A DNA stretch of 35,281 nucleotides from an uncultured Selenomonadales bacterium (lineage in GTDB: Bacteria > Bacillota > Negativicutes > Selenomonadales > Selenomonadaceae), in NCBI GenBank assembly GCA_937877655.1, contig CALFJC010000024.1:1-35281 (forward strand), given 5' to 3'. The notes below the pieces were generated by a model that was not told the DNA's origin, did not search any database, and saw only the letters and a list, made by a program, of their open reading frames with translations. The first letter of the stretch is position 1; each line of letters begins with the position of its first letter. Position numbers and translations under genes: made by a program. Positions 24,341 to 32,025 of the stretch are shown in pieces.

Positions 24341-25336
24341 TCAAAATATGAACTTGATAAAGCTGAACGTCAATGCACCGATAGCCGCCGTTATCGGAAT
24401 TGTTATTCCCCATGCTTTGACCATTTGTTGAGCCACGCCCCAACGCACGGCATTAACTCTTTTCGCAGTGCCCACGCCCATTATCGAGCCGGAGACAACG
24501 TGTGTCGTCGAGACAGGTAAATTTAAAAGTGTCGCGCCGAAGACAACGCACGAGGAATTTAAATCTGCCGCAAAACCGCTCGGCGGCTCCAATTTGAAAA
24601 TTTTCCCGCCGACGGTTTTTATTATTCGCCAACCGCCCGTTGCCGTCCCGATTGCCATTGCCGTTGCGCATAAAACTTTTACATAAGTCGGAACTTCAAA
24701 CTCGGCGATAAAGCCGCCGCTGAAAAGTGCCAGCGTTATTATGCCCATTGATTTTTGCGCGTCGTTGGAGCCGTTTGAAAAAGCTATCGCCGCCGCCGAA
24801 AGGATTTGCATTCTGCGAAATTTATCGTTGATAAAATGCGGAGAAAATCTGTCGAAGAGCCGAAAAATTATATTCATGATGATTATTCCCGTCAAAAAAG
24901 CTATTGCCGGCGACGCTATCAAGCCGAGAAAAATTTTCCCTATGCCCCGCCAATTCAAGCCGCTCAATCCTACAGAAATTAAAATCGCGCCGATTAATCC
25001 GCCAATCAGCGCGTGCGAAGAACTCGACGGCAAGCCTATTTTCCATGTAAATAAATTCCAAGCAATCGCTCCGATTAATGCCGCGATTATCGTTTTTTCG
25101 TCAATGAGATTTGCCGAACTTACTATGTCGCCGCCGATTGTCTTCGCTACGCCCGTCGAAACCATTGCGCCGATAAAATTTAAAGTCGCCGCCAACATTA
25201 TCGCATGATTCGGGTTAAGGGCTCGTGTGCTGACAGATGTCGCTATCGCATTCGCCGTGTCGTGAAAACCGTTGATAAAATCGAATATCAAAGCCAAAAT
25301 TATTACTGCAAATATCAGATACTGAAGATCGGGCAT
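24341..25336 (-). CDS. pit: PiT-family inorganic phosphate transporter
   Basis: 331 residues, strongly hydrophobic with about ten segments. Two inverted PiT repeats are visible: the first has NGFHDTANAIATSVSTRAL (the GxxDxANA signature), the second AFSNGSNDAQKSMGIITLAL. The family imports phosphate with H+ or Na+, or metal-phosphate complexes. ATG at 25336 has GGAGGCGG upstream. A PhoU/DUF47-like partner usually lies beside such genes in Firmicutes but is absent here; the minus-strand upstream region is instead shared with the divergent exported-protein operon. Confidence 0.92.
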   Translation of the reverse strand: MPDLQYLIFAVIILALIFDFINGFHDTANAIATSVSTRALNPNHAIMLAATLNFIGAMVSTGVAKTIGGDIVSSANLIDEKTIIAALIGAIAWNLFTWKIGLPSSSSHALIGGLIGAILISVGLSGLNWRGIGKIFLGLIASPAIAFLTGIIIMNIIFRLFDRFSPHFINDKFRRMQILSAAAIAFSNGSNDAQKSMGIITLALFSGGFIAEFEVPTYVKVLCATAMAIGTATGGWRIIKTVGGKIFKLEPPSGFAADLNSSCVVFGATLLNLPVSTTHVVSGSIMGVGTAKRVNAVRWGVAQQMVKAWGITIPITAAIGALTFSFIKFIF

Positions 25337-25475
25337 CTTTTTCGCCGCCTCCTTTTTCGTTCACAAAAATATTTTAAGCACTTTTAATCTATAAGTCAAT
25401 TTTACAAAAATTTTTCATGCCGTTCATAAAAAATTTTTATATCATAAAGAAAATTTACACAGAGGAAGGATGCTT

Positions 25476-26357
25476 ATGAAAAAATTTTTTCTCGCTTTGG
25501 CATTGCTTATGCTCTTGAATCTTTCTGCCTTTGCGCAAGAAGTTACGGTTGAAGGTATTGGCAGAGATAGAGACGAGGCGATAAAAAATGCCGAACGCGC
25601 CGCCGTTGAACAGGTTGTCGGAACTTTTGTCGATTCGCAAACGCTGGTTGAAAATGCAATGCTTAAACTCGACGAAATTTATATGCACGCACAGGGATTC
25701 GTCAGCGGCGTTAAGATTTTGAGTGAAGGGCAAAGTTCAAACGATCTCTACAAGGTCACTGCGAGAATGAATGTCGAGAGCGAGCCGAACAGCGCGTTAA
25801 TCAGTCAGCTTGAAACGGTTATGAGACTGAATGATCCGCGAATTACCGTTATCATGTTGAAAGACAATGCGGCGACGGGAACTCATGACGAATTGGCGGA
25901 AACTTCATTGAACGACAAACTTTTGACGCTCGGTTTCAGTCATGTTGTCGACGCGGACATTGTAGCGAATCTTGAAAATGCCCGCCTTCTTGAGAGAATT
26001 TACAACGGTGAGAAAGGGCTTGTCGGTGTCGGCTCAAGTTACGGCGCGGATTATCTTGTGCTCGGCAAAACTCACACCAATTCGCAAAATGTTCAACTGC
26101 CCGATTATAAAAACGGCGGCTATAAGACTATGGCGATGCTTGTTGCCAATGCCGACATTACCGCAAAAATTATCAAGCTTTCGACGGGCGAAATTGTCGG
26201 GACTTTTTCTGTGACAGCAAAAGGAAATGACGTTATCAAGGACAACTCCGAACGAAATGCAATTTGCAACGCCGTCGAAATTGCCGCGCTTGAGTTGGAA
26301 AAGAAATTTAAGAAATTGGCAATGACCGTTCGCACGACGAGCCGTTTCAGATTGTAA
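25476..26357 (+). CDS. Exported LPP20/FlgT-N-like protein (envelope operon gene 1)
   Basis: 293 residues. The ATG at 25476 is preferred over 25470 because GAGGAAGG ends directly before 25470 and gives proper spacing only to the second. Signal peptide MKKFFLALALLMLLNLSAFA then QEV. The mature N-terminus, VEGIGRDRDEAIKNAERAAVEQVVGTFVD, matches the pattern of FlgT-N/LPP20-type domains, seen in outer-envelope proteins. The second half (ITVIMLKDNAA, GADYLVLGKTHTNS, AKIIKLSTGEIVGTFSVTAKG) is like the CsgG/TolB-N type fold that recurs in the following genes. First gene of a five-gene same-strand run; the next start is 13 nt away. No lipobox. Confidence 0.75.
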   Translation: MKKFFLALALLMLLNLSAFAQEVTVEGIGRDRDEAIKNAERAAVEQVVGTFVDSQTLVENAMLKLDEIYMHAQGFVSGVKILSEGQSSNDLYKVTARMNVESEPNSALISQLETVMRLNDPRITVIMLKDNAATGTHDELAETSLNDKLLTLGFSHVVDADIVANLENARLLERIYNGEKGLVGVGSSYGADYLVLGKTHTNSQNVQLPDYKNGGYKTMAMLVANADITAKIIKLSTGEIVGTFSVTAKGNDVIKDNSERNAICNAVEIAALELEKKFKKLAMTVRTTSRFRL

Positions 26358-26370
26358 GGGGGCGGAAGTT

Positions 26371-27006
26371 TTGAAAAAATTTTTATCGGCGACAATTTTT
26401 TTGTTAATCTGCGCGGCAACGACAATTTGTTTTGCCGAACCCGGCGGAGCAATGCGTTTGGGAATTTTGCCTGTCTTCAAAGCGGCGACAGTCTCGGCGG
26501 ATTTAACTCTTGACGATACCGAAATTGCCACCGGCGCAATTTATGCGGGCATGACAAACTGCGCGGATTTTGAAATACTTTCGCGCACCGACGTTGATAA
26601 ACTCGTTCAAGAACATGAATTGACGGCGACGGGGTTAATCGACACGTCAACGGCTCCCGTTTTCGGAAAAATGCTCGGCGCGGAATATTTGCTTATAACG
26701 AATGTTACGGGCTTAAGCAGTCGCAAAAAAACCGCCTCCGTTGTCGGCACGGGCAGTAAAAATTATATCGTGACGGCGCGAATGGCGGGACGAATTGTCG
26801 AAGTTGAAAGCGGGCGCGTAGTTCTTGCCGCAACAAGTTCCGCGACTTCGGGAAATAAAATGTTCAAAGTCACGGGCGGTTTGATAAAAATCGGCACGGA
26901 CGAAGTCGACCAAGGGCTTGCGGATGAGGCATTGGAAAAAGCGGCTGAAAATCTTGTTGACAAATTGCTGGAGAATCTCGAAAACAAAAAGAGGGCGCGA
27001 CAATGA
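26371..27006 (+). CDS. Exported CsgG/LpoB-like protein (envelope operon gene 2)
   Basis: 211 residues from a TTG start at 26371 with GGGGGCGGAAG upstream. Signal peptide MKKFLSATIFLLICAATTICFA. The mature part shows the CsgG-family core: LGILPVFKA, a helix with the partner-binding DFEILSRTDVDKLVQEHEL, GKMLGAEYLLITNVTGL, then the strand pair YIVTARMAGRIVEVESGRVV. Family members include CsgG (curli pore) and LpoB (activator of penicillin-binding protein). At this size and without curli genes, an LpoB-like periplasmic role is more likely than a pore, but this is inference. Overlaps gene 3 by 4 nt. Confidence 0.78.
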   Translation: MKKFLSATIFLLICAATTICFAEPGGAMRLGILPVFKAATVSADLTLDDTEIATGAIYAGMTNCADFEILSRTDVDKLVQEHELTATGLIDTSTAPVFGKMLGAEYLLITNVTGLSSRKKTASVVGTGSKNYIVTARMAGRIVEVESGRVVLAATSSATSGNKMFKVTGGLIKIGTDEVDQGLADEALEKAAENLVDKLLENLENKKRARQ

Positions 27007-27827
27007 AATTTCTTGTAAAAATTTTTATTGCGCTGATGATTTTTTGCATAAGCGGGAACTCGGAGGCGGCGTTTGAAAAATCTTCAAACGGCTCGACGAT
27101 ACTCCTTGCCGAAGTCAAAGGTTACGGCGAAGATGAATTGCGTCCCGAATTTTTGGCGAGTTTCAGAGAGGCTCTCGGCGATGAAATGCAACAGTCAAAA
27201 ATTTTTTCGGTTGATTTGTCGCGTTTGTCGGACGGAGTTTATTTGGATTTGGATAAACAGGAACCGGAAGACAAATTGTTTTCGCTGATTCACATGGACG
27301 CCATTGCCAACGGTCATTTGTATCGCCGCGAGTTTGCCAATTCGCAAATGATTCGTTACGGCGACTCGGTTAAGGGCAAAGCTTATTATCAAGACGACGA
27401 CAAAACCGCGCAACGTCGGAAATTGGAAGGCAAACCTTATGAATTGAGTTCCAACATAACGCAAATGGCGATTGAACTCGGAGAAAAATACGGCGCAGAT
27501 TATCTTCTTTTTGTCAATGTTCGCGATGCCGATGTTTTCAGAAAGACGGGCGGAATTTTTGGGACGCATATTACGCCGGAAGAATTGGAAAAGGGTATGC
27601 GCGGAAAAAAAGTTACTTTCGAGCTGGAATATTATCTTGTGAACGTCAAGAGTTGCAAAGTTTATGAAGGGCAGAACACACAGAAAAAGACCGCGCTCAT
27701 GAAAAATGTTGTTATCGGCAAGGAAGGGCAAAAGGCAAACGCGACGCAACTTTTGACGGAAATTTTAAAAGATCAGGCGCGGCAAATCGTAAAAGGTTTG
27801 GAGACAAAAGGTTTGAAGACAGTTTGA
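27003..27827 (+). CDS. Exported protein, envelope operon gene 3
   Basis: 274 residues, ATG overlapping the previous stop (ATGA). Signal peptide MKFLVKIFIALMIFCISGNSEA. Distant CsgG-like plan: ILLAEVKGYGEDELRPEFLASF, a variable middle rich in charged residues, IELGEKYGADYLLFVNVRDAD, and a final helix of QARQIVKGLETKGL type. Not assigned to a named family. An exported or periplasmic paralogue of gene 2 that diverged strongly is the simplest reading. Confidence 0.7.
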   Translation: MKFLVKIFIALMIFCISGNSEAAFEKSSNGSTILLAEVKGYGEDELRPEFLASFREALGDEMQQSKIFSVDLSRLSDGVYLDLDKQEPEDKLFSLIHMDAIANGHLYRREFANSQMIRYGDSVKGKAYYQDDDKTAQRRKLEGKPYELSSNITQMAIELGEKYGADYLLFVNVRDADVFRKTGGIFGTHITPEELEKGMRGKKVTFELEYYLVNVKSCKVYEGQNTQKKTALMKNVVIGKEGQKANATQLLTEILKDQARQIVKGLETKGLKTV

Positions 27828-27836
27828 GGTTGAATC

Positions 27837-28430
27837 ATGAAACTGAAAATTTTTTTGACGGCGATAATTTTTTTGTTCGCCGCGCAGGCAGAGGCGGCAG
27901 AAACCTTCGGCGTAACGGATATAATCAGCCGCGTTGCCGTCACGAATTTAAAAGAGGAAAATGTTCAAACTTTCCCCAATGCGCGGCACGAAATGCTTGC
28001 CGAGTTGGAAGAACTTTTGGTTATTCCCGGCAAAGTCGAGATGATTGATTTGGGCAGTGAATTTCAAATCGCGGCGATGAACGAACAAATAATCATGCAA
28101 CAGCTCGGCACAAATCCGATAACTCAAACGAATTACGCGGCTTGCAATTACATAATGTTCATGTACCTGACGAATTGCAACGAAGTTGTCACGGATAAAG
28201 TTATCAAGAAAAGCAACGCCGTCAAAGTCGATTTGAGCGCGAGAATTATCGACAAGCGAACGGGCAAATGTGTTTTTGTGGCGACGGGTTCTGGCGTCGG
28301 CAAGGCGGAAGATTATCGGGCTTTGGGAATATTCAAGTTCAAAACTTTTGAATGTCCCGAAGAACAATTTTACGACGCGATAAAGGCGGCAGTTCATGAA
28401 CTCGCACTGAAGATAAGGGAGCGTATGTGA
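27837..28430 (+). CDS. Exported CsgG-like protein, envelope operon gene 4
   Basis: 197 residues. ATG at 27837, 9 nt after gene 3, with TGAGGTTG as ribosome site. Signal peptide MKLKIFLTAIIFLFAAQAEA. Mature part: FGVTDIISRVAVTNLKEE, LEELLVIPGKVEMIDLGSEF, AACNYIMFMYLTNCNEVV, VDLSARIIDKRTGKCVFVAT, and a final ALKIRERM helix. This follows the same order of elements as gene 2 (binding loop, GAEYLL-like strand, RIVE..SG hairpin). Function unknown. Its stop overlaps the next ATG (TGATG). Confidence 0.7.
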   Translation: MKLKIFLTAIIFLFAAQAEAAETFGVTDIISRVAVTNLKEENVQTFPNARHEMLAELEELLVIPGKVEMIDLGSEFQIAAMNEQIIMQQLGTNPITQTNYAACNYIMFMYLTNCNEVVTDKVIKKSNAVKVDLSARIIDKRTGKCVFVATGSGVGKAEDYRALGIFKFKTFECPEEQFYDAIKAAVHELALKIRERM

Positions 28431-29668
28431 TGCTTAAAATTTTTTTGGCGGCGGCGATAATTTTTTTTATGCAGACGTCCGCGCAGGCTTACGGAATTTT
28501 TTGGTACGACATGAGCTCGGATCTTCCGAAGTGGAAAAAAGTCGTTATCTTTCCGCTCGCCAATTCAAACGATAAAAATAATTGGCTGATAAGTCGTGAC
28601 GAAAATTCTCTGCTGTATTGGGAAAACAAACATTTGATGGAGCGTTTCGAGAAGAAAATTAAAAATCTCCATACCGTGAGACTTGCGCCGGGTATCGAGG
28701 AAAAAAATGAAATTTTGGTCGACAAGTTCAGCGTCCTGCTCAATCCTTATCCCACAGAAAAAGCTCGTGCGGAAGCGGTTTTCGACAAGACGGGAGCCGA
28801 CATGTATCTTTTGCCGCGCTTTAAACAAAATCGGATTCAAACGGACATTTCGCCGCGAACGGAATTTAATGTCAAGTTGCGTTCTTGGACAGAAGAAGAA
28901 GACGGACCAAACGGCGACAGAGTTTATGACGAGCGCGAATGGACGGAACATCATGTTATTCCGGAAAAGGAAGTTTATCTGCACATTATGGAACTTGAGT
29001 TTGAAGGTTACGACACGGAAGCGAATAAAGTTTTGCTTTTCACCGACGCCCGCCGCGAATACGGCGTTGACGAGAAGCATCAATTCAGAAGTATAACCAA
29101 ATATATTCGCAAAGACTTCGGCGAACTTAAGAGCAAAAAAAATAAGGACAAAGCCGGCACGATAAATATCGGATTCAAAAATATTAATCTGCCCGCAAAT
29201 ATCGGCGGCGACGAATATTCTTTGAAGGGCGCGTATTTTGCCATGAAATTTGAGGCGACGGAAAAATTAAAAGGCGTCAATGTCGTAACCGACGCCGCGA
29301 GCGATAAAAATTTGGATTATTACGTTACAGGCAGAGTAGACGTTTGGAAGATGGATTCAAAATGGAATTTGCCGAGCGTTACGACTTCCGCGAAGTTAAT
29401 CAGCACTGAAGAGACCAAGTGGACGGACAGCAAGGGCAAAGAACACAAAATGAAAACCAAAAAATATCGCGACGAAATTACCGATCACTATGCCTATTGG
29501 AGTTTTACTTGGAATGTTCGGGCGACATTTTATCTGGTAAACGCCAAAACCGGGCAAGTTGTTGTTTCCGAGAGCGGCACGGAATTTAACGATAAGCCGA
29601 TGGACGCTTACCGAAAAATTCTCCGCAACTTTTATGGAGAAGTCAATAAATATTTCAAGGCAAAGTGA
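28430..29668 (+). CDS. Exported protein, envelope operon gene 5
   Basis: 412 residues from the ATG at 28430 (TGATG overlap with gene 4; a GTG at 28427 is less likely). Signal peptide MLKIFLAAAIIFFMQTSAQA then YGIF. It begins with a CsgG-like strand (VVIFPLANSNDKNNW) and GADMYLLPRFKQNRI, but is much longer, with a charged middle (RSWTEEEDGPNGDRVYDERE) and a second CsgG-like half near the C-terminus (LDYYVTGRVDVW, ATFYLVNAKTGQVVVSESG). So it may be two CsgG-type folds in one chain. No family name is assigned. Last gene of the operon; a terminator follows. Confidence 0.7.
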   Translation: MLKIFLAAAIIFFMQTSAQAYGIFWYDMSSDLPKWKKVVIFPLANSNDKNNWLISRDENSLLYWENKHLMERFEKKIKNLHTVRLAPGIEEKNEILVDKFSVLLNPYPTEKARAEAVFDKTGADMYLLPRFKQNRIQTDISPRTEFNVKLRSWTEEEDGPNGDRVYDEREWTEHHVIPEKEVYLHIMELEFEGYDTEANKVLLFTDARREYGVDEKHQFRSITKYIRKDFGELKSKKNKDKAGTINIGFKNINLPANIGGDEYSLKGAYFAMKFEATEKLKGVNVVTDAASDKNLDYYVTGRVDVWKMDSKWNLPSVTTSAKLISTEETKWTDSKGKEHKMKTKKYRDEITDHYAYWSFTWNVRATFYLVNAKTGQVVVSESGTEFNDKPMDAYRKILRNFYGEVNKYFKAK

Positions 29669-29684
29669 TTCGGACAAAAATTTA

Positions 29685-29718
29685 AGCCGAAAAGTTTTTT
29701 GAACTCTTCGGCTTTTTT
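29685..29718. terminator. Bidirectional terminator between the envelope operon and gpx
   Basis: Stem AGCCGAA / TTCGGCT extended by AGTT / AACT with one mismatch, loop TTTTG, then six T. Lies between convergent genes ending at 29668 and 29735. Confidence 0.88.
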
Positions 29719-29734
29719 GTCGCAAAATTTTTTT

Positions 29735-30280
29735 TTAAAGAAGTTTCTCAATGTCCCCTGCGATGGCGGCGGGCGTCGTTGTCGGCTCGAATCTCGCAAC
29801 AACTTCGCCGTTTCTGTCAATCAAAAATTTTGTAAAGTTCCATTTGATGCCGTCGCCTTCAAGATATTCGGGGAAATTTTTTTGTAAAGCGTCGAGCAAA
29901 GGTTTTGCAACGGGATGATTCATATCGAAGCCCGCGAATTTTTTCTGCGCGGTCAGATATTTGAAAAGCGGTTGCGCATTTTCGCCGCGAACGTCGCCTT
30001 TTGCAAAAATCGTGAACGTCACGCCGTAATTCAGCTTGCAAAATTGCTGAACTTCCTCATTCGTGCCCGGATCTTGTCCCGCAAATTGGTTGCAGGGAAA
30101 ACCCAAAATCTCCAATCCTTTTTCTTTGTAATCGTCGTAGAGTTTTTGGAGCTCCGCGAATTGAGGAGTAAAGCCGCATTTGCTCGCCGTGTTGACGATT
30201 AAAAGCACTTTGCCTTTGTAATCTGCCAACGATTTTTCCGCGCCGTTTTTCATTTTCGCCGTGAAATCATAAACGCCCAT
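29735..30280 (-). CDS. Glutathione peroxidase family (thiol peroxidase), Cys type
   Basis: 181 residues. Cys35 in VNTASKCGFTPQ is the peroxidatic residue (Cys, not selenocysteine). Other family signatures: LGFPCNQFAGQDPG and KWNFTKFLID. Cys81 (EEVQQFCKLNYG) is placed where thioredoxin-dependent members carry a resolving cysteine, so reduction by thioredoxin or the neighbouring glutaredoxin-like protein is more likely than by glutathione. Reduces H2O2 and lipid peroxides. Start at 30280 with AAGGAGGAAATTTC upstream. Last gene of the redox operon, ending in the bidirectional terminator. Confidence 0.92.
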   Translation of the reverse strand: MGVYDFTAKMKNGAEKSLADYKGKVLLIVNTASKCGFTPQFAELQKLYDDYKEKGLEILGFPCNQFAGQDPGTNEEVQQFCKLNYGVTFTIFAKGDVRGENAQPLFKYLTAQKKFAGFDMNHPVAKPLLDALQKNFPEYLEGDGIKWNFTKFLIDRNGEVVARFEPTTTPAAIAGDIEKLL

Positions 30281-30292
30281 GAAATTTCCTCC

Positions 30293-30526
30293 TTAAGCCG
30301 AAGCAAGCAACTCATCAATTTTTTTCTTGTCGAAACCGAGAACGTAATTTTTTCCGTCAATCGTCGTAACCGGAACAGTCAAATCTCCCGAAATTCTCTG
30401 ACACTCGGCGGCATCTTCCGCATTCAATTCGATGTCGTGAACTTCGTATTCAACGCCGCGTGCCTTGAGATAATTCTTGACTTTGACGCACCAAGGGCAA
30501 CCTTCAAACGAATAAACTTTTACCAT
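30293..30526 (-). CDS. Glutaredoxin-like protein
   Basis: 77 residues, single glutaredoxin domain with the dithiol CPWC (Cys10, Cys13; YSFEGCPWCVKVKNYL), the cis-Pro loop DLTVPVTTIDG, and FDKKKIDELL at the end. Small glutaredoxins of this length (NrdH/Grx3-like) are reduced either by glutathione or directly by thioredoxin reductase; with trxB just upstream and no glutathione genes visible, the latter is likely (inference). RBS AGGAGG upstream of ATG 30526. 12 nt separate it from gpx. Confidence 0.88.
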   Translation of the reverse strand: MVKVYSFEGCPWCVKVKNYLKARGVEYEVHDIELNAEDAAECQRISGDLTVPVTTIDGKNYVLGFDKKKIDELLASA

Positions 30527-30560
30527 TTAATCTGCCTCCTAAAGCTTTTGGGGAATATTT

Positions 30561-30662
30561 CTATTGACGAGAAAATTTTCCTGCATACCAAGTTTTGGAA
30601 TGTCTCGCGCCTGCGGCAAAAGTCGAATTGACCTCGCGCCGTTTAAAAAATCTGCGCGGCAT
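30561..30662 (-). CDS. Possible 33-residue basic peptide between trxB and glutaredoxin
   Basis: ATG at 30662 lies 7 nt after AAGGGA, which is formed by the last codons of trxB; the frame stops at 30561. The product (MPRRFFKRREVNS...) is rich in Arg, Lys and aromatic residues with no recognised family. It fills the only sizeable gap in the operon. It may be a real small protein or just spacer; only its position and ribosome site speak for it. Confidence 0.2.
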   Translation of the reverse strand: MPRRFFKRREVNSTFAAGARHSKTWYAGKFSRQ

Positions 30663-30666
30663 TTTT

Positions 30667-31596
30667 TTATCCCTTGAGTTTCGACAAATATTTTTCTGCC
30701 AAAAGCGCGGCAGTTGTTCCGTCGGAGGCGGCAGTTGTGAGTTGCCGAATTTCTTTTTCCCGAACGTCGCCCGCCGCGAAGACGCCCGCAATTTCCGTCC
30801 GACAATCTTCGCCCGCCGCAATTCTTCCGCTTGCCGTCAAGTTCAATTCGTCTTTGAAAAGTTTCGTGTTCGGCTCGACGCCGATATTGACAAAAATTCC
30901 GTCAATCGCCAAAGTTTTCGTCTCGCCGGATTTTTTATCGAAGACTTCAACTTCCTCAAGCCTTTTATCGCCGCGCAGAGATTTTATTTCGGTCTGCAAC
31001 ATGATTGTAACTTTTTCATTTCCGCGCAGGCGTTTTTGCGAAACTTCATCAGCTCTGAATTCCGAGCGATGAATCAGATAAAGTTTCTTGGCATATTTGG
31101 TTAAAAAGTTCGCCGCGTCGACAGCCGCATTGCCGCCGCCCATAACCGCGATAACTTTTCCGTCGTAAGCGTGTCCGTCGCAAAGTTCGCAGTAGTGAAC
31201 GCCGCGCCCCGCAAATTTTTTTTCTTCGGGCAAAGGAAGTTTTCTCCGATTCATGCCGCTTGCGATTATCACCGCGTCCGCCAGATAAATTTTTTCTTCC
31301 GTCTCAATAATTTTCGGCGAAGTTTTCAGCGTGACTTTTTCTATCGTATCAAACTCGTCAATCACCGCGCCGAAATTTTCTGCCTGCCGTTGAACAGTCG
31401 AAATTAATTCGCCGCCCGTGACGCTCACAAAGCCGGGATAATTTTCAATGTCGGTTGCGTTGGCGATTTGCCCGCCGATTATCCCGTTCTCCAAAACCAA
31501 TGTATCAAGATTCATGCGCCCGCAGTACATTGCCGCCGTCAAGCCCGCCATGCCCGCGCCGATTATCACAACGTCTTTATGAATTTTTTCCTTCAC
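30667..31596 (-). CDS. trxB: Thioredoxin reductase
   Basis: 309 residues from a GTG start at 31596; its ribosome site GGAGG is built from the last codons of the phosphatase gene. FAD-binding GAGMAG (13-18), an NAD(P)-binding GGGNAAVDAA (153-162), and the redox disulfide Cys136/Cys139 in YCELCDG, where most enzymes have CATC. C-terminal FAD site GVFAAGDVREKEIRQLTTAASDG is intact. Low-molecular-weight type, NADPH-dependent thioredoxin reductase; some homologues use ferredoxin or reduce other proteins. Co-transcribed with glutaredoxin and peroxidase, forming a thiol-peroxide detoxification set. Confidence 0.92.
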   Translation of the reverse strand: MKEKIHKDVVIIGAGMAGLTAAMYCGRMNLDTLVLENGIIGGQIANATDIENYPGFVSVTGGELISTVQRQAENFGAVIDEFDTIEKVTLKTSPKIIETEEKIYLADAVIIASGMNRRKLPLPEEKKFAGRGVHYCELCDGHAYDGKVIAVMGGGNAAVDAANFLTKYAKKLYLIHRSEFRADEVSQKRLRGNEKVTIMLQTEIKSLRGDKRLEEVEVFDKKSGETKTLAIDGIFVNIGVEPNTKLFKDELNLTASGRIAAGEDCRTEIAGVFAAGDVREKEIRQLTTAASDGTTAALLAEKYLSKLKG

Positions 31597-31599
31597 GAT

Positions 31600-32025
31600 T
31601 TAACCTCCAATTTTTTCAAGCAAATCTTTGCAACCGCGCAGAATATCATCGTAAGTTTTCGCGAAACCTTTTTTGTCCCAAGGAATGTCTCTGTCGAGGA
31701 GCATGTAAATTTTTTTATCGGGGTCGCCGCCGACAATTTCTTCAACCTGTTCGACGTTGCCCGCGTCCATGCAAACGATTAAATCATTTTCGGAATAATC
31801 TTCGGGCGTAATTTGTCGCGCCGTGTGTTCGGTGAAAGGAATTTCTTCAATGCCGAGCTTGGCGGCAATTCCTTGATGAAGATGACCGCCGTCCGTCGGT
31901 TTGCTCGCCGCGCTGGAAATAAAAACTTTGTCACTCAATCCCGCGTCTTTAACCAATTTTTTCATAACAAACTCCGCCATAGGTGAACGCCCCGTATTGC
32001 CGCTGCATACAAATAAAATCTTCAT
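31600..32025 (-). CDS. Low-molecular-weight protein tyrosine phosphatase family
   Basis: 141 residues. The P-loop CSGNTGRS at residues 7-14 (Cys7, Arg13; CX5R) opens the protein, and the general-acid loop is DRDIPWDK near 113. Family includes protein-tyrosine and protein-arginine phosphatases (YwlE type) and arsenate reductases; the NTGRS P-loop with Thr is shared by YwlE-type arginine phosphatases, so that substrate is possible. No tyrosine kinase (BY kinase) or McsB gene is seen. ATG at 32025 overlaps the stop of the kinase gene by 4 nt, so it is translationally coupled to a sensor protein. Confidence 0.88.
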   Translation of the reverse strand: MKILFVCSGNTGRSPMAEFVMKKLVKDAGLSDKVFISSAASKPTDGGHLHQGIAAKLGIEEIPFTEHTARQITPEDYSENDLIVCMDAGNVEQVEEIVGGDPDKKIYMLLDRDIPWDKKGFAKTYDDILRGCKDLLEKIGG

